This document shows, one piece after another, positions 12,200 to 22,900 of a DNA stretch of 64,000 nt. Source of the DNA: Labyrinthula sp. Ha. Its lineage: Eukaryota; Sar; Bigyra; Labyrinthulida; Labyrinthulaceae. How positions within the stretch are numbered: position 1 is the first letter of the stretch; each line of letters starts with the position of its first letter. The stretch covers positions 1,302,001-1,366,000 of the forward strand of contig JAALGZ010000007.1 in the NCBI GenBank assembly GCA_015227615.1, written 5' to 3'. A program made the translations under genes and the position numbers. A model generated the notes under the pieces. The model was not told the origin of the DNA, did no database searches, and was given only the letters and a program-made list of their open reading frames with translations.

Positions 12200-14350
12200 A
12201 GTTCAGTTTGATTTGGCTTTGAACAGCGTTTCTTTTTTTTTCGTACCTTTCTCTTTCTTGGAGACAATATGGTCAATCCAGAATGCTGGGAGAGGGACAT
12301 ATCCACATCGAAAAAGTCTCCACTGGCAGTTTGTTTCAATGCATCCGTCATTCTTATGACAGTTACATATACCTTTGTTCAACCCTCATTTGAACTAGGT
12401 TGATCTTCTGCAGATAGTTCTTTGCAAGTTGTCTGGAGAATTAAAAATGTTGCACCTGGTTTCTTCGACACATTGATATCCTTGAAACCTGGAACCTTAA
12501 CATTGAAATCTATGGCTCCATCTTTATGACCTTCTGCACGACCAGGTTCTTTCAATTCTGTTTCAAAAAGTTAATATTTTAATAACTGCATCTTGGTAGA
12601 TGATGATTTTTATCTGTGTAATCCATCTTCAAGTTGGCACAGATTCTTCCAAAATGGTTACATGGGATATTGACATTGATCAAGCAAGAAAAAGTGCACT
12701 CAGGCCGAAGAACACCATCAATATGTTTTATTTACAGATAATAATCAACCGTTTCATAATTGTTTGTCTCAATAACGATGTAAATTTTATTTCACCGATC
12801 CGGGGTTAAGAAGCATCCAGTTACCTTTTACATTTCATTGATCATGATGTCATGACGTTTCTTTGAAATATCCTCTCTATTAGAAGCGAGGTTACGCGAC
12901 TTTTTAACGCGGAGTTTGCATAGTCAATAACCTGGTTTTTGCGAAACCAACTTAGCTAATTAGTTGTTGATCCTTTTGGTTTTGATGAGAGTTGACCTTT
13001 TCCATTCATCTTTGAATGAAACTATTTAACTCGTTGTACCAAAAATGTTCAAACATGAGATATTTGTTAACATCTGCCCAGGACATATTTTTTTATTTTA
13101 TTTAATATGTTTTAGAAACATCTGTTACTCCGTTTCAAGTAAATAACTCAGCCGGTTAGCAAGGCGCTGATCCAGAACTCCTCCCGATGAAATTCTTCCC
13201 TTACAACTTCCTTTTCACGATCCATGAAGTCCTTAAATTCAGATTCTTTCAAACCTTTTACTCATGAGGTGAATAATTCTGTAGGATTTTCACGGAGCGA
13301 ACATGTACAACTTCCAGTTCTTATGTTGGTTTTTCCAAGTCTAAGGAACCGTAATTCATCATTACGCTAGTTGAGTGAGTCCGAAGATGTTGAAAGCTAC
13401 AAATAATGTCCACATACTTTTAGGTATATATCAGGATGCAACCGAAGCTGGCTTTCTTGAGAAGGTAATTAACGCCTATGGCGAATATCCCAATAAATGT
13501 GTGATTAGAAAATTCTTGGATAGCATCTATCACAATCAAACTCGAATATCGAACGCTTAATCTTTTTTGTAACTCCTTTTGAAATTTTAATTCTCTCAGT
13601 CTAGGTATTCCTTTTATTTAATTTAAGTAGTAAAGTTCAAAAGTTCCACTTTTAGCTAAATAGATTATACGAAATTTATTTAGTGATTGAATATTTAAGT
13701 CTTTTAAGTTTCTTCCTTCTTCTCTAGCTCTTTTTAACTCGCGCTTAAGTTTTTGTTGAATTATATTCCCAAGAACACACGATGTAGTACAACTTTCAAC
13801 ACTGTTACAGATATGTCAGCAATTTTTAGGTACCTAATCAACCTGGTTTCTTCTTTTTTAACTTCATACCAAAAATTTCTTTAATTTGCATTGATTTTTA
13901 TTTTTGACATAAATGATCTAAAATCTTCACTTGAAAGATATATTTTCCAAAACCAAGATCAAACTTAATATTTAATTCAAAAGATAAAAACAGAGAGGAA
14001 TTTTAATTTGCATTACACATTCGTGGTATTTTATAACTAAATTCAAAAATTCTTTGTATGTCTTCCTCTCAACAGCAGTGGGATGAATCAGTTTACTCTC
14101 TAAATAGGTATGCAACTATTTCCTCAAGAACTGAGAAAATCCCTTCTGGCATGGATCCTCTTTACAAAGTCCAATCATCTGACTCAACCGTTTGCCCTAT
14201 GTATTGAAGGTCGATTATTTCCTTTTCAGATTCGGTTGATACTTATTTTTGCTTGTCATTTATGTTTTAATATTTTCACAAATTTTGGACTTCCTGGTCA
14301 AAAGGTGTCAGATTTACTTATTAGAAATGACATTCCACAAGCTAGATTTT
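12200..14350 (-). pseudogene. decayed minus-strand coding relic, unknown family
   Basis: The minus strand translates to protein-like blocks scattered over three frames and split by stops. Examples from 5' to 3' on that strand: LIHPTAVERKTYKEFLNLVI (near 14.05 kb), KLKRELKRAREEGRNLKDLN (near 13.73 kb), a segment containing LRELKFQKELQKRLS (near 13.58 kb), KESEFKDFMDREKEVVREEF (near 13.23 kb), IDGVLRPECTFSCLINVNIP (near 12.70 kb) and GAIDFNVKVPGFKDINVSKK (near 12.50 kb). The plus strand is T-rich throughout, the skew seen opposite genuine minus genes in this window. I read this as one or two long genes ruined by stops and frameshifts. No family is recognised, and boundaries are approximate. Confidence 0.4.
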
Positions 14351-17300
14351 GAAAAACGGATCACGTTTTAAAAGCAATAACAAATGGTATCTAAAAATAT
14401 TTGAGGAACAATAAAGTTATGTTTAACAATTTAAGAACTTAGAAAAGAATTGTTGAAAAAATATTTTTAGATTGATTTGGTTATAGAGAGCTTAATGCCA
14501 TTTTATGGTTAAAAGTGCTGGTGTTAAGTGGATAACTTACACGTAGATCATAAAGAAAAACTTAGCAAATACCTATTTCATGTTTTATCTGGCGTGTCAT
14601 TGGATTTTGGTTTACCGATAAACTAAACGAGATAACGGTGTGGTATAACCATTTTATTTCATTGGTTATGACGATACGTCATTTGAATTGACTGCTTATG
14701 ATAAAACTGGAATTTGTGAAACGCAACAACTAAGAATTAATAATATAAGGGAAGTTAGCATAAAAATATGTACAGGTTTAAAAAATCTGAAGAGATAATT
14801 TAAATTCGCTTCATTGGTCAGGATTATTAAGTAACTACATACAACTTCCGGTTCGTGAGATCAACAACTTCGAATGGGGGATGAAATAGTGTATTTTGAA
14901 TAAATGTTAGGGGTCGCAGAGCTGCTAATATACAGTATCTAAAATAACAATAAGCTTGGACATAAGATTGTACAATGGGGAGAGCATATTCAGCTTAAAC
15001 ATGAACGATGATGGTACATATCACCCCATATTAAGAAATATGAAAGCTTGAGAATATTCACTGGATGAAAATATCAGTAGGTTTAATGGATAAAATTTGA
15101 ATATAAAAGTTCAGAAAATTCTAAAAAAATACAATTTCAGTTTGATTGGGGGTGTTCTTAGAATTAAGTCAGTATGTTTCCAATTCATATGAGAAGTCAC
15201 TATATGTGACATCTACAAACAATCTTTGGTTTGTGATATAGTGACATTACCATATATAATTGCAATAGGTAATAGTAGTTATTGACAAAGGAAATATAGG
15301 TTCATTGCAGGTATGAAACTACTAAATTAAAGCCACGTTCCATGAGTCTTAAAAGGGAAATGAAGTGGAAACCAACTATTCTTCAGTAGTGTTTCATAGG
15401 AATCATTGATGGATAGCTCCTATTCTTCCATAGAAAAGGTTGAAACTTTCTCCAATGAGAGGTATTAATAGCTTTGAAGGCATTCTTCAATATCAGTCGT
15501 AGGGTTTGTATTTCCTGAATAAATATTAAATTACAGTTTTTCTTTCGACTGGGGATAAAAATGTAAAGGGTTTTATCTAAATTAAATTTTACTATGTTTG
15601 ACAAAGTATCTCATGTACTGACGATTAGGAACCTAATACAAAGGGATCAGAGAAATTATTTCTAGTTATAATTCCAGAAGTCATAGCGACTCCTGTTAAA
15701 AAAGTTTCATCGTCCCTATCCTCAAAATGATTCTCAAATTGGTAACTCTTTACTGGGATAATTAAAATGTACTTTTCTATTAATACTAAAAGAATTTCCT
15801 AAAGCTACCAAAACAAGTAATAGTGCAACAACATTGGCCCGAGTCAGGCTCTAATATATTCATATATATTAATCAAATATCTTAATGAAAGTTAAAAGAA
15901 CACATTTTCAGTGTAAGATACACCCACGAAACCATCAACCAAATGATATATAAATAAATTGTTATGAAACTTAATGAATTTAATTTTTAAATCAGTTAAA
16001 ATCTTGCTTTCCACTGCGAAATACTTCAAAATATGGGTGATAAGATGATAATTTTCACTTGAACTAGAAGAATCAGTGCGTAAAACTTTTACCATAGAAT
16101 ATTTATCATGGCAGAGTAAAAAAAAATCCAATTGGCTAGCTACGTAAAACCTAACTACTGCAATTACCACATTGAAATAAAGAAAATTTGTTGACTCTAG
16201 CTCGGAAAAATTTAAATATTACTAAATTAACGGCTAATTGTTACGGGTAAATATTGGCTCGAATTCATGTTGCATGGTATTTCATGTCAAAGCAGGAACT
16301 CAAACGTTAGTTCACCCAGCCTTTTCAAACTTTGAATGGTTCTCTGGCTGATGCCATAGAAGGATTTGTCTAAAAATATGATTTATCGTGTAAAAAGAAC
16401 ACATAATAATATCACATTTGTTTAGTTGATATAATTATTCATTGAAAGCCTGCCAATATCTGTTAATAGGAGCATATAACATGCTACTGGAATGGGGACT
16501 TGCATGCCATATTTAAGGGCACATTGTATTAAAATATTCGAAGTTTATAATTTGCTTATACTGTACTGACGCAATTAGTCTCCAATAATGTAAGCTGTAG
16601 CAGATATAGATTTCTATGGAAATCTCTTCTAAGATGTCCTTTTCACAGGCTTCTGTAAACAATAGCTACAGAATTTTTGAAAACCATGATGAATAAAAAT
16701 GTTAATTCTATCATAATCTCGTGGCTCGTCTATGTCTAGTGGAGTAAAGCACATTGTTAGTCTCTTTTTAGTTTATAGGACAATATAATTTTAAAATCAT
16801 ATAAAGGCAGAGGTGAAAGACGTGGTGGAAATTACTGCGACTTTATTGTATCTAAGAACTAGTTGCATCGACGTTCTTATTACATTAGACCAAATGGGTG
16901 ATGTAGTTATGCGAAAAGAATCATTTTTTTAAGTCTATAGCTAAGGAAAGTTTATTGAAGCATTATTAGCTGCGACAACAAACCATTAAGTCTTAAAAAT
17001 CTAGAGACGTAATAGAAACCTTGATTCTGTTATTTTCTGAAAAGTACTATTCCTAACTAAAAAATTCAGAAAAACCATTGGAGTATTAACTACAAGCAAC
17101 CTACATGTCAATGAAATCCATATTGAATTATAAAGACTGAATAAAGATTCATGTTAGTACAACACAAAAAAACATACACCTATGACTGGTCATTGCCTTT
17201 CCCAACTTCAATACTTTTGAACACGAAGTCTTGACTCAAAATGTTCCGTCTCAAGCATGAACAGAACGTGCTACCTTCCTTCTATTTACGGTTGATTTTA

Positions 17301-18099
17301 TATTTTTCCCATCATATGCATTCAAAATGTAATATTTAAATATTCTCTGGCATGTGACCTCGCAATACTTCCTGCATAGCCTAGCACTACTGAAAGTTAA
17401 TGAAATTTTGGGTTTCGCTTATTTTCGTTGCAGTAGACTTCAGTTGACTTTAGATTGCTCGATTGTCAGTTTCGAGGAATTTTGCCCTGCCAAGTAGATA
17501 GTGCAATAGCGAGGGAGTAGCTTCTTAAGGACCATTAAACTGGTAGGCTCTTTGATACATAGCAAGGGCTTGGCCATTATACATCGTCCTTGAATTTGTT
17601 TTAGAGAAGATATTGAAGAGGGTTGAAGGGCCTTTCAGTAGGAAAATGACCCCAAATTGAAGTGGTATAATCTGTGTAGGGTGTCGCAACAGGTTTTAGT
17701 CAAGGATTTATGGGAAGATGTAGACAAATCATCAAAAGTTAAGTTAGGCGATCAAGAAGAATTACCTACAAAGCAACCACGCTTTCTTCAAGCTTAGGAA
17801 CCAAGGAGAATTTCTTGTTGCAGGGTCGAAATTTTGTTCAGCAAAAAACTTTTGTAATCACCTTGTTAAGGCTCAGTATATAAGCATGAAAGTATAGTCA
17901 ACGTGCCCGGAAAGTCACTGGTGACTTCTAGGAGATTTGTATCATTACTTTTTGAATGAACTAACAATATTAATATATACTATTATGCCCAAAATAATTT
18001 ATTTTTTGGGCATAAGCTAGACCACGGGTAAACACGTATCCCAGGACCAGCAAGACACATCAGCGGGGTTAAAATTTTTATGCGTTAAAATAGAAGCAG

Positions 18100-19683
18100 A
18101 TGAAACGAAATCTTCCAATAGAAAAGAAGAAATGCTTTGTAGAGCTCCTAGAAGTACATAAATGTTTACGAAATGAGCTGAGTTCTTTATGTAATAACTG
18201 CCAGACTCTTGTGTTACGTGCGAAGGAACTTTTATCACACCAGACTTCGGAAAAAGTGTTGACGGCTTTTCTTGTTGGGTTGAACGAGTTAATAAAACAA
18301 TTTGACTTCTTTTTTGTTATATTCAACTCTCATTCAAAAGCTGAAGATGATATTATTATGCCTGAACTAGACAGGAGGTGCCCTATAGAGAATATAAAAC
18401 GTCAAATAGAAGAAGAACACCATGGCCATGAAGAACTTTTTCAAAGAGCTATGCATTACTTTGGACCTTTGAGAACCATTAAACCCAAAGATATTGCACC
18501 GATTGAAAAGTTAAGGTTTCTTTGCACTTATCTAGAGGATATATTGAAAGAGTTAAGCGGACTCTCAAATAAAGTATTCCTTCATTTGAGGAGTGAAGAA
18601 GAAGAACTCCTGCCTTTACTCGATAAATCTTTCTCTGTAGCAGAGCTGAACAACCTATTTGGGCGAGTTTTAGGAGAAAGACCCGCAGAAGTTATTGAAG
18701 GTTTTTTAAATCTCATTTCCCGTGGCCTAACAGAAGAAGAAAAAGAAAACACAATTGCCGAAATGCTAGCTGCGGCAAAGGGTACCCGATTTTCAGATTG
18801 GCTAGGGAGTGTGGGTAAAAACATTCAAAATCAAGAACCTCAAAATTTACAATCCATGTACACACAGAATTCTAGTGGACTTCAGGATGAAACAATTACA
18901 TCGGACTTTGGTTGCAAACATTATAGGAGAAATTGCAAGATACTTTCTCCATGTTGTAACAGACTCTTTTCTTGTAGACTTTGTCATGATGAGTTCTTTG
19001 AAGATAAACCACAACCTCATCAAATAAATAGGTACGAAATAAAGCAAATGTTGTGTTTGTTCTGCAACAAACTCCAACCTATTGGCGAAAAATGTGAAGA
19101 CTGCGCTCAACGTATGGCAATTTATGTATGCCTAGTATGCAATTTGTTTGATTCAAGCTCTAGAAAAAAATATCACTGTCCTTTCTGTAACGTATGTCGT
19201 ATTGGATCAAATTTGGGTGATGACTTCTTTCATTGCATGAATTGCAATTGTTGTTTAAACATGAGAGAAAGAGATCACCGATGTCAGGAGAATATGTTAG
19301 AAAAGGATTGCCCAATATGCTTCGAGAATCTTTTCGACTCAACGAAAGCAATAAAAAGAACAGCTTGTGGACATTATTTGCATGTTAAATGCTTTGACGA
19401 GTTAAAGAAAAATGACTACAGATGTGCAATTTGCAGAAAAGCTATAGTTAATATGCAAAGCTATTGGGATAAGTTTGATGAAGCTTATCAAGAGTTCATT
19501 AGAAAATGTCGGCTTGAAGGTATCCAAAATGTTGCTTATGAGGAGCACTTGACTATATGCAACGAGTGCGAAATCAAAAAAGTTCGGCGAAGAGTTAATC
19601 AGGCTATGCATGCCAATTTGTTGCAGTTTATTATTCCTTATAGATGTGATGATTGTGGTTCTTATAATACGAAAGAAATGTAA
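18100..19683 (+). CDS. Hemerythrin/CHY/RING zinc-finger E3 ubiquitin ligase (BRUTUS-like)
   Basis: A 527-residue protein with the domain order of plant BRUTUS-type and RCHY1/MIEL1-type ligases. An N-terminal hemerythrin helical bundle (about 15-175) carries metal-ligand candidates His20, His78, Glu82, His108/His110, His162 and Glu166. The CHY zinc finger starts at Cys272; the CTCHY-type finger spans about 344-395; the RING-H2 finger spans Cys404-Cys445; a C-terminal zinc ribbon uses Cys487/Cys490 and Cys516/Cys519. Relatives bind iron through the hemerythrin part and send transcription factors for degradation when iron is sufficient. Only one hemerythrin domain is present, whereas land-plant BRUTUS proteins have two or three, so this is a compact version. 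The start is the first ATG. The stop lies 7 bp from the stop of the opposing gene. Family call is firm; the iron role is inferred from the family. Confidence 0.92.
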   Translation: MKRNLPIEKKKCFVELLEVHKCLRNELSSLCNNCQTLVLRAKELLSHQTSEKVLTAFLVGLNELIKQFDFFFVIFNSHSKAEDDIIMPELDRRCPIENIKRQIEEEHHGHEELFQRAMHYFGPLRTIKPKDIAPIEKLRFLCTYLEDILKELSGLSNKVFLHLRSEEEELLPLLDKSFSVAELNNLFGRVLGERPAEVIEGFLNLISRGLTEEEKENTIAEMLAAAKGTRFSDWLGSVGKNIQNQEPQNLQSMYTQNSSGLQDETITSDFGCKHYRRNCKILSPCCNRLFSCRLCHDEFFEDKPQPHQINRYEIKQMLCLFCNKLQPIGEKCEDCAQRMAIYVCLVCNLFDSSSRKKYHCPFCNVCRIGSNLGDDFFHCMNCNCCLNMRERDHRCQENMLEKDCPICFENLFDSTKAIKRTACGHYLHVKCFDELKKNDYRCAICRKAIVNMQSYWDKFDEAYQEFIRKCRLEGIQNVAYEEHLTICNECEIKKVRRRVNQAMHANLLQFIIPYRCDDCGSYNTKEM

Positions 19684-19690
19684 ATACAAA

Positions 19691-21895
19691 TTATTCTTGT
19701 GAAGATTTGCCCAGTACGACTGAACATGACAAACTCGGATCTATCAATGTCGGTTCTATTTCCGTTTCTTCAGTTTCTAATAGTTTTTCTTGACTGTCTC
19801 TTCTTGAAATACGACTGAAGGTTGAGGAGGCTCGAAACCGTGTTATTAATATTTTCGCTTCTGGGTGAATACCGGACCATAAAGTTTCTTTCAACAAATA
19901 CATTTTTGTACCAACGAAAATTAATACATCGGATAAAAAGAATGTTACTTGTATTAGCGAATGCTTGAGAATAAAGATTGCGAATATTGCCAGTGGAACC
20001 ATACCAAATAGGAACCTTGTGAAGTTTCCAAATTGAGAACAGTTTCTTTCAATGAAAATTTTTCCAAGAATAGTTGCTTTTACCTTGGTACACCTATCGT
20101 GAACAATGCTTATTTTGCTAGCAAGCACTTTCTCAACGAAGTGATGAAAGGTTCTAAAGATTTCTTTCGTTCCTACTGCAACGAAGAATAATTGTTCATT
20201 TTTCTCACATATCTTTAAACTTGAAGTTTTATTTAGCCTGTGGTCATTCTTATAAGTTTTTCTGTGCGGACAGTTTTGATACACTGCTATGAAATTTCCA
20301 GATCTATCGCCAAAAGTCCATAGCCCCATTTCTAAGGAATGGTCGAAGAAACTTTTTTCAAAGGACAGAAAGACGTCAAAATTATTTATACCAAGAAACC
20401 GCAAATCCTTGTTCCTATGGTAGTCAATGAAAATAACATTTTCAATTTGTTTCACAGATGGCAAATGGGAGTTCATATTGTAGTTATCCACTGAGGATAA
20501 ATCGTATGCAAAACTATCCGGATCAACAGCTAAAGTAAAAACAGCTAGATCACCAACGGTCGCCATCCAAGGAAATTGTTGATATCCTTTATGGCCTGGG
20601 TAATATTTTTTCATGCTTGACAAAATAACGCCACCTTTTTTCCATACTGTGAACTCCGGTATATGCACTATACTCCCTTTACTCAAACTTGAAAGTATTC
20701 GAGCAAAAAATTCAGCTGAAGCGAACGGAAATTGTTGTCCACTCTTATAGGGTGCAAAAAACTTGTGTTCCCATAGGTCCATGGTTGAGACTAATTCAAA
20801 AGTTTGCTGTAATACTCCAGGATGCCCATATCCACCATAAGAAAATTGAAATATAGTTTTATCTACTTTGTTCACTAATCCAATATCATTGTGCAGCTCA
20901 GATAGTAAATGATATTCATGCCCTAGTTTCCGTACTTCGTTCACAGCCGCTGAATATACTTGCATAGGTTTATAAGGTAAGAAACTACTTGTCAGGAGGA
21001 AGCATAAAGCAAATGATATCTTTGTAGTTCTATTTTCGGACAGAATATAGTTATTGCCAGTAACAAGTTCGTACATTTGTTTGCGAGAGTTAATATAGGT
21101 GCCGTAATCAATTAGGAAATTCTTTGGATGGTCTCTTCCTGAAGAAACAAAACTGAATCCTTTATTGTTGGTATACTTTACTATATCAGCAAGAAGAATA
21201 TTCAATGCCTGGAAACTCAAATCTATTATATTTGGATCCAGTGCAAAGTCGTAAAGATTGAGTAATCCAGAAAATGTGTATTTCCAGTAAGTGTGTGAGA
21301 AGAATTCGTAGAAACCAACACGTATCTTCAGCTTTAGATAAGACAAAATACGCTCCTCGAGGTCCGGCTCATCAGGAGTAAGAATTTTCTTACCAAATTT
21401 CGATCTAATGAGGTATGAACTTGAAGTCCACATGATTATATGATTTTCAGACCAGTACACTCGCAGTTTTTCTTTTGGAGTGAGCCAAAAAGGTATATCC
21501 TGCAAAACAGGCAGTATAAGATTATCATACTTATCTGTAAAGTACATTAATCGGACAAGCTTGACTATATCAAAATCAGGATCTTGTTCTGCTGGAATTT
21601 CCGAGAGTATTCGATCAAGTATTTTATCTAAACCAGGTGACGTAAAGCCTAAGTACGCATGAATTATAGAAGTACCAATATCGGTCTTTCCGGTCGCAAC
21701 CAGGTGATCTCTTAATAGTTCTTTTCTAGAGACATACTCTTTCTCATAGCTATCCTTTCCTAATTCATCTAGAGCATCATTATAAATCGCTGCATCCCCA
21801 AGTTTTCTAAGATTCTGTATCTCATCTCTCGATATTTTTTTAAGGTTTGTAGTTTTGAAGAGAAGCAGTCCCACAAATAGAAACAAGGATTTCAT
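19691..21895 (-). CDS. Membrane-anchored (alpha/alpha)6-toroid-like protein, possible polysaccharide-active enzyme
   Basis: A 734-residue protein with an N-terminal signal peptide (about 1-16), a long lumenal or extracellular part, a strongly hydrophobic segment at about 628-665 and a charged cytoplasmic tail. The middle includes WSENHIIMWTSSSYL, then a charged Arg-rich stretch and FFSHTYWKYTFSGLLNLYDF. This Asn-His and helix-hairpin pattern recalls the toroid fold of heparinase-like polysaccharide lyases and related hypothetical proteins; a beta-rich second half fits that layout. No catalytic set can be assigned with confidence, so enzyme activity is inference. It lies 12 bp downstream of, and in the same frame as, the CH-domain gene on the same strand. 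Its 3' end faces the E3 ligase gene with a 7-bp gap. Start chosen: the ATG that begins the signal peptide. Confidence 0.7.
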   Translation of the reverse strand: MKSLFLFVGLLLFKTTNLKKISRDEIQNLRKLGDAAIYNDALDELGKDSYEKEYVSRKELLRDHLVATGKTDIGTSIIHAYLGFTSPGLDKILDRILSEIPAEQDPDFDIVKLVRLMYFTDKYDNLILPVLQDIPFWLTPKEKLRVYWSENHIIMWTSSSYLIRSKFGKKILTPDEPDLEERILSYLKLKIRVGFYEFFSHTYWKYTFSGLLNLYDFALDPNIIDLSFQALNILLADIVKYTNNKGFSFVSSGRDHPKNFLIDYGTYINSRKQMYELVTGNNYILSENRTTKISFALCFLLTSSFLPYKPMQVYSAAVNEVRKLGHEYHLLSELHNDIGLVNKVDKTIFQFSYGGYGHPGVLQQTFELVSTMDLWEHKFFAPYKSGQQFPFASAEFFARILSSLSKGSIVHIPEFTVWKKGGVILSSMKKYYPGHKGYQQFPWMATVGDLAVFTLAVDPDSFAYDLSSVDNYNMNSHLPSVKQIENVIFIDYHRNKDLRFLGINNFDVFLSFEKSFFDHSLEMGLWTFGDRSGNFIAVYQNCPHRKTYKNDHRLNKTSSLKICEKNEQLFFVAVGTKEIFRTFHHFVEKVLASKISIVHDRCTKVKATILGKIFIERNCSQFGNFTRFLFGMVPLAIFAIFILKHSLIQVTFFLSDVLIFVGTKMYLLKETLWSGIHPEAKILITRFRASSTFSRISRRDSQEKLLETEETEIEPTLIDPSLSCSVVLGKSSQE

Positions 21896-21907
21896 TGCCT
21901 GTAGTGC

Positions 21908-22900
21908 TTAAGTCTTAGTCTGTGGCGAGGTTTGGGTATCTGGCGTAGGTTTTGCCTTTTCTCCTACTTTTTTCTCAGGTGTTACTTTATCAACAGTCAT
22001 TAAAATTTTTGAACCTTCTTCTCTAAACTCGTCTGGGGTACATAGAAACTGCGACGCCTGAACATACCCATTCAACCTGTACACGTATGTTGTTCCCACT
22101 AACTCACAAGGAGGGATAACAGGTATACTTAATCCACTTAATATCCAAGAAAACAGAGCACCAATAAAGAAAGAACCCCCTAGCGCCAGAGCCAACATAT
22201 TCTTCTTGATCAACAAGGATGTAGTAGATACGTTCATTTGTGCAGCAGCAGATGGAGTTATTTTCTGCAGGATGGGCTTAGTACTAGATTTCTCACTTCC
22301 TGAAGAGGTTATCTCCTTTTCAACAACTGTACTATTTCGCTTTTCAAATGGTTTCTCGTCCCCTTCATTTGGTTTCGGCGAGGGAACAGAAGAATTACCT
22401 GCGGGTTCAGGAAAAGTTTCAGGTTCCATACTCATGCTTGGTGTTGATGGGAGAGCATCCTTTAAATGTTCTTTTTTTCGAAAGGCATAAAGTTTTTCTA
22501 TTGTTTCGGGAACAGGCACGTTGTTGTCAACCGCAGCTTGTGCAAGGAAGTTAAAAGTTTGCAGCACTCGAGTGTGTTCTTCAGAAGCCAGATTAAGAGG
22601 CTTTTTGGAGATATCTGTAAGATGAAAAACAAAAGGAAAATCTAGATCACTACGACATGTCTCAAAGAATATTTTGAAGTTGGCTTTCGCTTCATCTGCT
22701 GATTCGACAGTTCGGTTGAAAGCAAGGTTTCGTGGAAATATGGATTTTGATAAAAGGGTACATGGAATGGTTCCATCTGATATCTTACTCATAAAATTCT
22801 CATTATTCACTTGTTCACACTCAACTTCTACCCATTCATACAGGAATCGACTAAAGTATTCGAGACCTGTTTTATTCAGGACTTTAAATTTTGGCACCAT
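21908..22900 (-). CDS. CH-like (calponin homology) domain protein with a single membrane helix
   Basis: A protein of 330 residues counted from the ATG; the frame also opens two codons earlier with GTG, which I did not use. Residues about 10-140 look like a divergent single CH domain of the calponin/transgelin sort: a Trp-containing first helix, DGTIPCTLLSKSIFP, then AKANFKIFFETC. Such domains bind actin or microtubule-linked partners. A Pro/Ser/Glu-rich linker (about 150-215) leads to a membrane helix at about 236-260 and a 70-residue lumenal end with two cysteines and a Pro/Lys/Thr-rich tail. The layout suggests a link between cytoskeleton and membrane, resembling CH-plus-membrane-anchor proteins, but no KASH ending is seen. 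The stop TAA is 12 bp before the start of the toroid gene, in the same frame. The CH call is moderately sure; the function is inferred. Confidence 0.65.
   Translation of the reverse strand: MVPKFKVLNKTGLEYFSRFLYEWVEVECEQVNNENFMSKISDGTIPCTLLSKSIFPRNLAFNRTVESADEAKANFKIFFETCRSDLDFPFVFHLTDISKKPLNLASEEHTRVLQTFNFLAQAAVDNNVPVPETIEKLYAFRKKEHLKDALPSTPSMSMEPETFPEPAGNSSVPSPKPNEGDEKPFEKRNSTVVEKEITSSGSEKSSTKPILQKITPSAAAQMNVSTTSLLIKKNMLALALGGSFFIGALFSWILSGLSIPVIPPCELVGTTYVYRLNGYVQASQFLCTPDEFREEGSKILMTVDKVTPEKKVGEKAKPTPDTQTSPQTKT

Larger units (their letters stand above)
9745..18099. other. gene desert with eroded coding relics
   Basis: No intact gene. The stretch from about 11.4 to 14.35 kb is unusual: it is A-rich on the plus strand at 11.38-11.72 kb and T-rich on the plus strand at 12.2-14.35 kb, matching the sense-strand A bias of the real genes here, and these parts translate into protein-like segments broken by stops (entered separately). 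A 61-codon plus-strand frame at 13375-13560 starts with GTG and lies opposite the better minus-strand relic, so I treat it as a shadow. From 14.4 to 18.1 kb and from 9.75 to 11.3 kb I see nothing recognisable. Confidence 0.6.

Noticed and set aside
13375-13560. A 61-codon plus-strand frame starting with GTG.
   Set aside because: It lies opposite a better minus-strand relic whose open run extends beyond it, and GTG is not a normal eukaryotic start.
14110-14352. An 80-codon plus-strand hydrophobic frame with an ATG.
   Set aside because: It is the complement of the T-rich minus-strand relic; its hydrophobicity is what an antisense reading of Lys/Asn/Glu-rich coding sequence produces.
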